A stretch of DNA of 64,000 nucleotides from Inonotus obliquus (lineage: Eukaryota > Basidiomycota > Agaricomycetes > Hymenochaetales > Hymenochaetaceae), in NCBI GenBank assembly GCA_032164295.1, contig JAJHTX010000007.1:744001-808000 (forward strand). Reading direction: 5' to 3'. This document shows positions 38,507-49,719 of this stretch, one piece after another. The notes beneath the pieces are model-generated. The model searched no databases. It was given only the letters and a program-made list of their open reading frames with translations, and had not been told where the DNA came from. Each line of letters begins with the position of its first letter. The first letter of the stretch is position 1. The position numbers were made by a program, and so were the translations under genes.

Positions 38507-39090
38507 AGCAAGTGCCTCCGGGTCCGTTCACAACCCCGATAGCGATGCAGAGGCACAATCACGGAGAGGGAGTTCAATAATTGAATAAACTCGAATTTAG
38601 TGCACGGCTGGCAAAATAGAATATCAGTGGGTGCGGTATTTAAAATTATTTATTTGCCGAAATTTTAAATATCGGCAAGCATATCAACACGTGATTTATA
38701 TTTATAATACCGGCGGGATTGATATACTTACCGATATTTAAAGTAGATGTTTAGACTATCTTTCAGGAAGATATGCATAAAAACAGATGGGAATTTAAAA
38801 TATCAACCCAATCGATATCCATATCGATATAAAAAATATGGGCACGTGGTTTATATAAATAATATCGGCAAGGTCGATATGCTTACTGATATTTAAAATA
38901 ATTGCGAGAAAAATTCTTTAAATTTAATGCCCGCTGATATCCTATTTTGCCCGCCGTGGTGCAGGTGGTTCGAATTGATCACGTGTTCGTTTCAAGCGTG
39001 TATCGATCGACGCGCCTTAAGCCCGACGTTCAACTTCCACGACCACGACGCGCACAGCACGTCTTAGACAGGTACCCCGCAAGCTCAGCC
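38507..39090. promoter_or_regulatory. Divergent promoter region occupied by the MITE
   Basis: 584 bases between the divergent start codons at 38506 (-) and 39091 (+). Only 96 bases on the left and 132 on the right lie outside the inserted element, so it occupies most of both genes' upstream DNA. Confidence 0.55.
38603..38958. mobile_element. 356-bp MITE with long inverted repeats
   Basis: The two ends are inverted copies over about 85 bases: the left begins CACGGCTGGCAAAATAG and the right, read on the other strand, CACGGCGGGCAAAATAG. The outer 29 bases differ at 3 positions, and an inner 26-base block ending in AAGCATATC also at 3. GTG flanks both sides (38600-38602 and 38959-38961), a possible 3-base target duplication. 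The interior is very AT-rich, non-coding, and holds two direct copies of a CACGTG-led 57-base segment (38689-38745 and 38843-38899, offset 154). CAC termini and a 3-base duplication would fit a CACTA-type non-autonomous element; the class is inference. Confidence 0.8.
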
Positions 39091-41269
39091 ATGGGTGGTG
39101 ACACTCGCGTCCCTTCACGTATCGCTAACTGGATACTGGAGGAGTGTCTTGGTTCAGGCTACTCTGGTGCGTTTCTCCGCCAAGCCTAGGTCTGGGAAAG
39201 TTTAGTGATTTGTGAATGATGTGTCCTAGGATCAATATGGCGCGCGACGAATCCTTATACGGGGCAAGTTGCGGCGCTTAAAGTGCAAGATGTTGATCAT
39301 GAGTGTCCGACCAATAGGTATGAGCGTGGCTTAGCAACTGGGAACTGTTCATTAATACCAGCTCAGATACGAACGCAATTTCTATCCGTCACTTCAAGGA
39401 GGCAAGGGAATGCCTACTTTGTGGGCTGCAGGTGTCCAGGGTGACTATGACTACCTAGGTGAGCGTCAGAGATTCTGTAAATGGATGGGTTCTAAACGTC
39501 TGGACGGTAGTGATCGACTTACTGGGTGCCTCACTTGATAGTCTGTACCGTAAGAACGAGAAAAGGATGGACTTACGAAGCACAATATGTATTGCTATGC
39601 AGGTCGTAAGTCGTTTCTCTGAAATAATATACACTACAAGTCACTGAAAACAATAAAGATACAACGTCTTGAGTTTATGCATTCAAAGGGTCTCTTGCAC
39701 CGAGATATCCAACTGGGCAACTGCGTTCTCGGCCTTGGAAGGAACAAAGGGACTATCTACATGATCGATTTTGGGTTTTCAAAACGCTACATTGATCCTC
39801 GCACGCGAAAGCATATTCCCGACAGTAGGGCAAAGCGCGATTTCATTGGCAATTATTGGTTCTCTTCCGTCAATGTTCATTGCCGAGGAAGAGGTAAGTT
39901 CCTTCTCGTTCGTGTCTCTTTTATTTAATGACGCCTTTGTCAGTGCCATCGCGAAGAGACGACATGGAAGCACTTGCGCTGATGCTCATCCACATAATGA
40001 CAGACGGCGGTCTTCCATGGACGCGGAACGGAATCCCAAAAACCGATAAAGCACACGATGCTATTATGCGACAGAAGTCAAAGGCTAGACCTGAAGATCT
40101 TTGTCGCAGTCTACCCCCTATCTTTGAGGATTTCCTTCGTTACTGTCGTCGACTCAAGTTCTTTGATCAGCCAGACTATGGATACTGGCGAAAGGAGTTT
40201 AAGACTTTCGCGAAGGATATGGGATACGCGGATGCTGATGGATTTGTCGATGACAGTCTCGTCTGGCCACCGCGACCGGAGGTAAGTGGTAGTTCTATCT
40301 ACTCGATTGGCCTTGCTCAGCTTCCCCTTTCTGCTCTCGTAGCCAATACAGTCTTACGGAAGACCTACTTCGTCCGCCAGAGACGACACCGTGCGAGAAA
40401 TTGGTATCCACGATATCCTTGAAGAATTCCAAAAGATGCAGCTAGAAGATTTAGCCAAGCAATTGCTTAAAGAACGCAAGAAAGCTGGATTTGATCCTGC
40501 GAGGATGCCAGCAGCGCCCCGATTGGCTCCTGTTTCATTGCCATCTGAAGGCCCGGGTATACCCAGGGTAGAGAACGGGAAGAACAGAGCACCGGCGCGT
40601 TCGTCGCAGGTGGAATCATCCGATCGAAATCGAGGTTCAGACTCGAAGAACAAGTATCCTCCCGGAGTCATCGTCATTAGCGATTCTTCTGACGAGGAGA
40701 GTATCATACCCTCACGACAGTTGGACCGAACAACTAAACAAGCTACACTGCGTTTGCTCGCAAAACGCGCGCATACGGCATCGGATAATTCTGCTCTGGC
40801 GGATTTGGTTCAGAAGTTCCTGGAGACGTATTCGCTTACGGGTACGAGGAGTCGGGTTGTTACGCGTGATGCGTTTGAGTTTCTTGAAGCTGTTGTTCAG
40901 CGACTTGAGAATTCGTCTAAAGAGAATTCACGAGTTTCGCGTAGGTCTACTCGGACTCGATCTCAGGGCAGTACGACTACGACTACGACTACAAACACGA
41001 ACACGACCTCGGACTCGAATACCAATACCAATACCACTAACGAGAGCCGACTTCGTCAACGTCAACGTCCACCCTTACACGCGCAAAAATGCGAGACAGT
41101 CAAGGCGTTAAGACAGCGAATACAATCTTCTCCAGAGACCCTGACGAACCAGGAATTGGCAAAGATTCTTTCGGAGTTTTGTCAAGCTGTGAAGTCGACT
41201 ACTGGGAAGACTTTGACGAAGGATGGGGTTGCTGTTTTGGAAGGTGTTGAGACGAGGTTGAGGCAATGA
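39091..41269 (+). CDS. CK1-family protein kinase, divergent
   Basis: Seven exons give 616 residues: 39091-39166, 39230-39317, 39367-39458, 39511-39605, 39659-39893, 39944-40281 and 40343-41269. The kinase domain (about 10-310) has the CK1 pattern: LGSGYSGSIWRA, VAALKV, VIDLLGASLDSL, MIDFGFSKRY and SRRDDMEALALML. The catalytic loop reads HRDIQLGN, so the usual Lys two residues after Asp is Gln; Asp and Asn remain. CK1 proteins usually end in a hydrophilic tail. Here it is 300 residues, Ser/Thr-rich, with an IVISDSSDEES segment that could act as a SUMO-interacting motif and acidic CK2 sites, Thr/Asn repeats (GACTAC repeats near 40974), and a small helical C-terminal module. Activity is uncertain. 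Confidence 0.83.
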
Positions 41270-41555
41270 TCTATTTCTTTGCACCTGATTTCGGTTGGTT
41301 TGGTGGGGATGGAAGAGGAAAGGGAAAGGGAAAGGATACACGATGCATATACATGGACAGATACTAGCTGCCTTTGTTTTTCTTGACTTGAAACTGCATA
41401 CCTTAGATATCAGAATAGTTTTGTATTCTTGGATGTGTCGTTCTGCTTTGATAGCTTTCACACTTTCATCGGCCTATTAAATATAACATGTATATTATAC
41501 GAATCAGACACGATACAAACTAAAGGGTATGGGTCGGCATGAAAGGCGTCCGAGA

Positions 41556-43076
41556 CTATTGCTTCTTGCTCAAGAATTCCGCCTTGTACCACTGAAAGGG
41601 GGAGGTCAACAACCGTCAAAGTATAAGTGTGTTAGAAACTTACGTCGCACATCCGCTTAATGCCCTCAACGACACCAACATCAGGTTCGTACCCAAGGAC
41701 AACCCTCGCCTTCTCAATATCATGCCACCTCTGTGCACAACTAAACGTAACCCTAAACCTCGTAAAACCCGGTTCCTTCCCAACAAGCCAACACCACCCC
41801 TCAGCAAGAGTAGCTAATACACCCGCAAACGACTTTGGAAGTTTGAACACTCCACGATCTTGAGAGTCGCCCATTTCGCGCCAGACTGTTCGAGTAAAGT
41901 CCCAGAAATAGACGGGTTCACCGTTCGTGATGAAGAATACTTGACCGTCGATGCGGAGTGGGTCGGATCCTGTTCGTTCGATTGTTGATTGACTTAGTTG
42001 GTCGAATTTGGTGCGTTGGACGGGACGGTCGTCCTCCACAAGGCCTGAGCGAAACGCCTCTTCGATATCTGCAGCGTTTGGTGGAGGACTGACTGCTGGA
42101 CCGATAGGTCGTGCCTTTGAAGTAGGTATACGACGCTCCCTCGTTGAAAGATTAATTTGTGGGAGAGGTCGAGATAGTGCATCTTCCAAGTCCGGTCGAG
42201 GACTCGACAGTCTGTCTGCGGCAAGCAAATGAGCTTTCGCCACGTTCGTCACATACGTCCAGTCAAATAGATTGGTATTATCGCCAAGCTGGAAGTGAGT
42301 TTGTTTGTTATGGAGAACTTGCATTAGGCCGTGCATGACCTGTCGATCCCCAGGGCTGAAAAGAAACCATGAGTTGGCAAATTGAGAATATTGTGCCAAT
42401 GGAGCCAACGCACCCGAAAATACCAGCAGGGCGCAATGCAACGGTGAGCAGGCCGTCTTTTCCATTTGCTGCCAATACGAGTTCCTCGGCTTTTGATTTG
42501 GAATCATTGTACGCGTCTAGAGGAACATCCGGATTCGGTAATCGCTCGTCAACGTTAATTAGATCTTGCCCGTTGAAAACGACACCGGCGCTGCTTGTAA
42601 ACACCAGCTTTTTGATGTGAAGGGCAGTTGCTGCGGCAATGACGGCTTTTGTCCCTTCCACGTTTACTTTCCAGTAGATGGCAGGATCCATGCCGTGCGG
42701 AGGTGAAGCAGTATGAATGATGCACGTCGCACCGCTCTAAAATCGGAAGATGTTGTCAATAAACATTTGGATAACAGCGTCAAAGATCCCACACCTTTCT
42801 GAAGGCATCTTCAACCTGACTCTGCACTGAAATGTCTGCCGAGTAAAATGGGACGTCGTGATACCGCTGGACAATATCCAGCACTGAGACTAAGTCTCCC
42901 CTGCTGAGTAGAGCCTCGACAATATGTCTCCCAAGGAAACCACTCCCGCCAATGACGATGTAAACGTCCTTTTCAGTAGACATTTCAGAGGGAATCGAGT
43001 ACCGTGTAGGCAAGTGGAAGTCACTGGTACTGATAACTCTTGGAGTCGTGCCATCGCTCAAAACTAATCTGCTCAT
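41556..43076 (-). CDS. ERG26: C-3 sterol dehydrogenase (C-4 decarboxylase)
   Basis: An NAD(P)-dependent 3-beta-hydroxysteroid dehydrogenase/decarboxylase that acts with Erg25 and Erg27 in C-4 demethylation during ergosterol synthesis at the ER. Four exons: 42795-43076, 42414-42736, 41644-42355 and 41556-41591; 450 residues. The Rossmann motif VIGGSGFLGRHIVEALL sits near residue 40. The catalytic YNDSK (YxxxK) and LRPAGIFGPGDRQ follow, then FDWTYVTNVAKAHLLAA, all typical of Erg26. There is a roughly 60-residue insertion relative to yeast after LLAADRLSS. A second in-frame ATG at 42983 (MSTEKDVYIV) would give a start nearer the fold. Divergent from borealin. Confidence 0.93.
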
Positions 43077-43204
43077 CGGCAATACCCGAATTTACACGTG
43101 ATCGCGTCCACCCAGTCGCCCTTGCCGAACGCAGGCTTCAAGTTTAACGCACTGGCCACGGACGTCGACGACGGCAAAGTACACAAGTCACAAAGACGAA
43201 CGCA
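43077..43204. promoter_or_regulatory. ERG26 / borealin divergent promoter
   Basis: 128 bases between the two start codons, containing CACGTGATC (about 43096-43104), a bHLH-type E-box. Sterol genes are often under bHLH (SREBP) control, but this single site proves nothing. Confidence 0.5.
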
Positions 43205-44513
43205 ATGGAAACTCCCGTCCGTAATAAAGGGAAGGAGACACGACCTCGGCTGACGTCTGAGGAGAAGAAACAGTTGATTACGAACCTCGACCTTGAAGGT
43301 ATGTTATTCAGTTTGATGGTTGTGTTAAACGGTCCTTATAAACTTGCTTTCTTTAGTACAACATCGAGCGCGACAATTCGAAGAAACACTTGCACAAGTA
43401 CTGGAAAACTTCAAGAATCATCATGAAGGGCAAGTACTGCGCGTCCCGAAGCTGGTACGGGGTATAACCATGGGAGAGTTTGTGGACAAGTATGACGGGG
43501 ACATCAATGCATGTCTAAGGGGTTTGCAACGCGAGAGGCAAGGCGGAGAACCGACTTTGGATCCAGCGTCAAAGAAGAGGAAGTGGAAAGACACTGGGGA
43601 TGGACCCATACCCGGGGACACAGAATCTCCTCGAGGGCCGAAGACGGGTTCGTTTCTTTCAACCTCCTTTGTGATACCACGGGTTGATGATCGACGTAGC
43701 TCGTTTAGCTTCTCCCGTAAAGATGGACGCTGCCAGAATCATCAAAGCGCGTCTCAACAAGACTCCCAGATCGGTGGGTTCAGCTTTCTTTGACATCGTT
43801 CTTTAAGTTTTCACTGACTGTTTGTTCAGGCCCGCATCGCCCGCAATCCATATCCTACTCTTTGTCCAACCTCTCCAACCAAGCCCTCATCGTCAAGACC
43901 AATGAGTCGATTCATGTCACCAACAAAAGCATCCGCGTCACGAACCTCCGCAGCTTCCTCTTCCCGCGTCCCTTCATCAAATTTTAATCCCGTATTACCA
44001 AAAGCACCCGCCTACCCCCGCCCACCGAGGAAAAACGAGACCGTCATGAGCGTTAATGGTAGTCCGTTGGCGTTTCCTTCATTCCTTGATCGAACGCGAG
44101 AACGGGATGGACCGGGGACGATCGATGCTGAGGATGAGGGACTGGGACGGTATCCATCTTTGTTCAATCGAACACGACAACAGAGTATTGTCATTCGTAA
44201 AGCATCAAATTTCTCGACAACGAGCACTGAAAGTCACATCCCGCGCTCACGATCGCCCTCGCGAGCTGCACATTCAAGTTCAGGATCATCAACATCAGTG
44301 TCTTCCGTCCCCTCGATTTCAGACGGTCAAGCACAACCAAGTGCATTCATACGCGTCCCGACGAAAGATGGACTGGTATTGGAGTTCGATCCGTTACTCA
44401 CTACTCCTGCTGAACTTGATGCTCTTGAGGGCATTACGGATAGTGCGAAGAAGCAAGCGAGGGAGGATATGACGCGGATGGTACAAGCCGCTCTGGAGCG
44501 GTGGAAAATCTAG
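43205..44513 (+). CDS. NBL1: Borealin, chromosomal passenger complex subunit
   Basis: A subunit of the Aurora B/INCENP/survivin complex that targets it to centromeres and the spindle midzone. Four exons (43205-43298, 43357-43647, 43709-43773, 43830-44513) give 377 residues. The Nbl1/borealin N-terminal domain is clear: EKKQLITNLDLEVQHRARQF, then VLRVPKLVRGITMGEFVDKY. The middle is disordered, Ser/Pro-rich with a basic RIIKARLNKTPR patch and SP/TP sites for mitotic kinases. A C-terminal domain (FIRVPTKDGLVLEFDPL) has a strand pattern like the borealin C-terminal dimerisation domain. Yeast Nbl1 has only the N-terminal part; this is the long animal-like form. Confidence 0.88.
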
Positions 44514-44992
44514 CTGGAAGCGCCTTTTTCCGTTCTTCCTATTCCTATCTTGCCTAACCAACCTGTTTGTGTGTACATACGCAACCCATTTTGCACTCGT
44601 CTCTTGCTCTGGTTCTTTTCATATTTCGGTTCTCAAGAATATTTTCTGCATATATCCTAGTGTCGTGTAAAAGACTATTATCCTGTTTTCATTTCTCCCC
44701 CTCCCCGGCAACTCTTCAGGGACACACTGTATCGTAAAAGACATTGCACTCCAAGAAGATAGATGATAACGCTACGTTGCATCACATCACACAACGTATA
44801 CAGTAGTCGTTCTGACCTATGGAACCAAGGAATTATTTGATCTGCTTGAAATCAACAAAGAAGTTCGACGAGTGCTGCTCGACAGATCGGACTGTCTTTG
44901 TTACGAATTTTTACGAGAGGGAGGGATCTGGGTTTGCCCAATCTTATACAGCATTATAAGTAGGGCTGGTTAAAGGAAGGGGAGCTTAAACC
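44514..44992. other. Convergent intergenic region
   Basis: 479 bases between the 3' ends of borealin (+) and POP1 (-). No gene or repeat seen; the T-rich 44520-44700 segment is the likely borealin 3' UTR and polyadenylation region. Confidence 0.55.
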
Positions 44993-47900
44993 CTACCGAT
45001 ACAGCTGCTCCTTCACTGACAGATAGCTGGCTAATGACAGAGCCCCGATGGCTTGCCCACGTCCGATGGAAAGGGAATAGTGACCACTCGTTACGTAGCC
45101 TACTATACAGTCTTTGGAATACTTCAGTTCACTCAGCTGTTCGGGAAAAAGTCAGGGAACCACCTCAGACAAATAGATTTAAAAAAACTAGTACCTGAGT
45201 CTCGGTAAACTCACTCCCATCCTCCTCATTGACAAGCGACCTCCACTGTCTCGCTTCCTCATCATTCATCTTAAAAATTATCGCATTATTTTCCGGAGAA
45301 CCAGAACGGGGGATCGACAGGCGGACGTTGACTAATGCGCTGCGGAAAAGAGTATTTGCAGAGAGAGAGAGAGGTGGAAGAGAGCGTTTATTTCGCCAGG
45401 TGTTGACTTTCGCGAGGAGGTCAGGCGCTGGATTAGGGGAATAAGAGAGTGTCTCGATTGTGGAAAGGGCTTCGGGTCCTCTGAAAAGCCAGGGTTGGAC
45501 ACCAAGTGAGTCGTCGGTTTCTCGCCCCACATTCTCCGTCGCTGCATTTGTCTCTTCATTTTTAGCTGATCCTTGGGCAACCTCCCTTTGTGTAGGAATC
45601 AAATCCTCTTTCGCTTCCAACTCTTCTCCCGTCCTCCGCAAACCAAGCAAGCCCACCCAATCGGGCATCCAGGGATTCTCCGTCCCAAGCTTCTCCCAAT
45701 TAGGTCTTTTCGCAGGCGGTTTCCGTTCCCATCTCTCTTGCTCTTCCTTTCCGCGTTCAGTCATATGAGTTGTGTAAGCTTCAGTACACGGATAATCCAT
45801 AGGAAATGTTGAACATCCGGCTTCGAAGCGCTGCGTGATGATTTCGTCCTGGCCAGCGACGCGAGTACCAGTGTAAGTTAGCGAGGAGAAGAAAGGCAAA
45901 CCCCAGCCTTTTGGGATTATGAGTGACCAGCCGTGCAGATGGCGGGTGCTGTTTGGTGGAGACTGGATATTGAGGTTGAATGAGGATGACGACGATGATA
46001 TCTGAGGCTCGATGGAACGCTGGATTAAAAGCACTGGCACACGGTCATCTTGTCGAAGCGGGTTCAACTTTGAGCCTGGTACGAGGTACTGCGGATCGAA
46101 TGTCAGCTAATCCCTGAAACATGCAAGCCAACTGGAAATATTTACCTTGGACTTTCGGGCGTCGATATCCTTTTTCTTGTATCGAGGTTTACTGACTTTC
46201 TCTCTGACGTCGCCATCCCATATCTCAGCCGTTGCGAGCTTCGCAGTTGGCCATAGGCCTGCAGGGACGCTCGCAATCTCGTTCATCTTCCCGTTTGCCT
46301 TTACTTTCGTATTCTTCGGAGGGAAACTGTAAGTGATTGAGTTTAATACCGTTCGGATCGCGAAAAGAATGATGCTAACTTGAGCCGCGGGTCAAGAACT
46401 TTCAGGCCGATGACCATCCCACGGGGTGCGGAACCGGCTGTTTGCAGTTGCCCCAGTGCCTGCCAGAACTAAAATAGCATCAGACCAATGCACCCAAGTG
46501 TAGTGGTAACGTGCATGCCTTATTAAATTCATCTCGATCCTCGTCCTTGACTGGACTAAGTGCTCCATGAATGACCTGACTAGACTTCGAACCAACAAGC
46601 TCGAAGACGTTGAACTGGTCTCTGAGATTGGCAACCTCAACATTTATCTCTTTCTCGCTCGTACTCTGCGCCAACTGTAGACAAGCCTGGACGCAATACG
46701 TGACCGTAGACACCACCACACCGTAGATGACTGGGTGACATCGAATCCATACCGTCCGAGTCGACACAGGTTCCCTCTGATTGCTCTTCTTCCCCTTTGA
46801 CTCTGCCTGAGGTTGAGCAGCAGATGTTGCCTTCCAAAGGATCACTACTGGTCCTATCAAGTCGAATGGATACGCTTTGGGCTTATACATGTGCGCGTAG
46901 CACACGCGAGAGCCATTTATGAATCTAACAAGGAGCGTAGCAGTAGTCAGTCGCGGTGGCAAGGACTCCCTGCGCTTGACATCACCTTGCTGCACCCGGA
47001 CTAACTTCCTGAGGATCCGAGCAGCCCGCAAGAATTTCCTTGAGAGTCTCGTCCGGACCCTTGAGTTCAATGATCGCTTCATAAGACGCGTCGTGTAAAA
47101 TGCACCCATGTAAAGAAGCGCGGTGCGACGGCCGAAAGGACTTTTCGGTCGGTGTCCTCGCCTGCAACGACGCATTGTATTTATCGAGCAGTAGCAGAAA
47201 TAACACCTACAAGTCGGTAGCCCCACATATTTTCCATATGCATTCTTTTCGCATGCCAGATATGGGTCTCTAGCCATGTTTTGTCCTCTGTGCGAATTAC
47301 AATTCAGGCAGACGCCGAAAGAACCGGAACCGAAGCATACTTTGACGTTTCAATAACACTTCTGTCCGCGTTTTAGTCTTCGTAACGCCTCGTCTTGGTA
47401 GCTTCTTCTTCGTCTTCGTATGTGCGGGAGTGTCCATCTTTGAAGCAGTTAGTTTCTCCGACATGAAGGAAAGAATTGCTCCCACTTCTGCACGAGCTTT
47501 CTGCCGTAGTCTGGCTGGAACGTATCTGACATCATGACTGGCCGCTCTTCGCCTCAGATGTCGAGGCAAAGACTGCCATACACGCTGAGTTCCAGCCGAG
47601 CTTGCAGTTGTATTAATTAGTTGATAAGAAGAATAAAGAAGCGAAATGTCTTACGCAACGTTATTCATGGCCTCCTGCATCGCATTGATCTCGAATGCAC
47701 GAGCCTTGATGGAAACGCTCTGTTATATGAACACGGCGCAGAGAAGTACAGTTCCCACCTCTGCGAACTTCTCGACATCAATAGTACTGGGCAGGCCCTC
47801 CATGCCTGGATATTGGTTTTGATTATGAGATATGGTAGGAGAATTAATTAATGAGAGAACTCACTAGAGGTGTTCGTACCCTGTGCTGATGGTGTGCCAG

Positions 47901-48021
47901 ACTGGACGCTTATTTTCCGAGCTTCATCCAACCGTACCTTCTTTCTCTGCGTACTACTACCAGCTCTAGCAACATTAATTGCATTCGTCCCCCTGTCTTC
48001 ATTCTTGCGTTTTGCAACCAT
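44993..48021 (-). CDS. POP1: RNase P/MRP protein subunit Pop1
   Basis: The largest protein subunit of RNase P and RNase MRP, scaffolding the RNA for tRNA 5' and pre-rRNA processing in nucleus and nucleolus. Eleven exons, 831 residues: 47865-48021, 47759-47805, 47655-47719, 47341-47600, 47211-47287, 46986-47161, 46519-46924, 46380-46468, 46146-46326, 45195-46088 and 44993-45136. Family signatures: [86 protein letters not shown] and the C-terminal [16 protein letters not shown]. The N-terminus is basic (nuclear). The intron 46469-46518 seems to use a GC donor (GCATGC), since the other choices break the frame. Divergent from the gene at 48100. Confidence 0.95.
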
Positions 48022-48099
48022 AGTGGTGGAAGCGGAGAAGCTGAGCTCATCGCGACTCGCGTGTCGCTCCGGACGTGACCTGCGACTTACCTTCCCGTC
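48022..48099. promoter_or_regulatory. POP1 / 48100 divergent promoter
   Basis: The two start codons are only 78 bases apart, so 5' leaders must be very short or overlap. It contains GACGTGACC (about 48073), a CREB/ATF-like half site. Confidence 0.5.
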
Positions 48100-48857
48100 A
48101 TGTCGATGCTGCGCTGCCAATGTACCTCCTTCCCTCGCAAGCTGCCTATAGCAGCTTCAACTCGTTCTTTTCGGTCGGCGGCCGTTGTAAGAGCTGAGGC
48201 AGCGGCGACGCCAAATGTTGGCAACGTCAAGCCACCGAAACAGCCAGTTGGTGGTTTCCGGGGAGGGTGTGTGCGATCGTTGTGAACATCGAAACCACGC
48301 TAACATCAGACCCATTCGTTGTCGGGAACACAGAATTGTCGGTTTTCTGCTAGGATTCTCATTGGCTTCCTCATTCGCTGCGTATCACTTGTTGGAGGAG
48401 TACAAACTCGCATCGTCACAATTACAGGCAAGCGTCTTGGAGTTACAGGCTAGCACGGAGAAGGTATGTTTTCTCATATGTTGGAGCATGCTTGTTCTTC
48501 ATATGACTTGGTGTGTGAATTGATAGGTTACGGCGCATATCAGAAGAATAGAGGCCGTTGAGAAAGATCTCAAGGCAATGTCAAGTGTGGCTGCGACTAA
48601 AGATGACCTGTCGCGCCTACGGGCAGAAGTGAAGAAAATATACGATGGTCTTGACATAGGTATGTCCATAGTTGATCATGTGTCCCCTCGTGCTAACTGC
48701 TTGACATACTGTGTTAGAGTTCCTCAATCTCCGCCAGCACGTATGGGGCATCGGTGGGTTTGGCTCGTCTCTTCATGATAATGACTCTGATGATCGCTTT
48801 CATTCAGAGCAAGACTTGAATGCCTTGGCGAAGAAGCAAAACACCCATGTCGTTTAA
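48100..48857 (+). CDS. Small mitochondrial single-helix coiled-coil protein
   Basis: Unknown function. Four exons (48100-48266, 48334-48463, 48527-48659, 48718-48857), 189 residues. The N-terminus (about 1-35) is rich in Arg, Ser and Ala without acids, typical of a mitochondrial presequence. Residues about 56-76 (IVGFLLGFSLASSFAAYHLL) form one membrane helix, followed by a coiled coil (QLQASVLELQASTEK; HIRRIEAVEKDLKAM) to about residue 125 and a polar tail. This layout recalls inner-membrane proteins with a matrix or intermembrane coiled coil. I cannot name a family. Confidence 0.7.
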
Positions 48858-49719
48858 AATGCAGTTTTCTTCCATTTTTTGCTGTTCAATGCAAGTATTT
48901 TACCGACTGCCGAGCATCAACGACATCGGAAGTTCCAACATATCTTGGTGACTCGGCCGTGCCTTCTTGCCGTAATGGTAACTAAAGGCTGCGGTTTCTA
49001 CACACCGAACACGTGGGTCTGTGAACGCGACTACCGAGACTCTCACCGATGTTGGCATATCAACTTTGTTCCGCACCTGTTGCTGTCCTGGCAGGACGCT
49101 CGGTGTAACCTCCTGTGAATACTCAGAGTGTGGATATTTATTGCCTCCAAAAAGGTCTTCCGCACCCACCGGTTTATGCACCGTCTGAGAACAAGTTTTC
49201 ACGCCGACCTGACCATTTTCTGCGTTACCTTCCGAACTGGATCTAACGCTTCGAGAAACACACGTAAATAGAGTAGTGAGTTGCCAAAATCGAATAACCA
49301 TCGCAACGTGATGCGGCTCCCTTTTCCCCGAGGTACACCGTGTCATAGCCAACGGATGGCGTTCTCAGGTTCATGCCGAGCTTCCTTTTAATATTTCTAG
49401 CGACGGGAGACCGGTTTCTCTGGCAGTGGATTCTGACGAACCGCTAGTAAGTCCGAGTGCAACGAGGACCCTGGGTTCGGATTTTCTTTATGTTATAAGG
49501 CCAACGTCTGAAGGAGTCTGAAGGTAATTCTTTTCTTTCCTGTTCTTTCCTCGCAAGACTGGTTCTTGTTTTGTTCTCTGGACTATACTTGTGAGTAGTT
49601 GCGTTCCTCTCTATCATCTTGACCCGATGCTCATTGGCGATGAATAGTTCACATTCGCTCCCTATCCATCCTTTCATTCGAAGTATTTTCTTCATTCTTC
49701 GGAATCTAATTTGGTAGCC
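48858..49719. other. Intergenic region
   Basis: 862 bases without a supported gene. A 150-codon minus-strand frame (48900-49352) has no domain, signal or splice support. The last 300 bases are T-rich and are the likely promoter and leader of the secreted-protein gene at 49720. Confidence 0.5.

Noticed and set aside
38947..39090. N-terminal extension of the CK1-type kinase upstream of 39091
   Set aside because: It would run into the right inverted repeat of the MITE; the ATG at 39091 fits the kinase family start better.
48900..49352. 150-codon minus-strand open frame
   Set aside because: No domain, no splice or promoter support and unusual composition; likely chance in a non-coding stretch.
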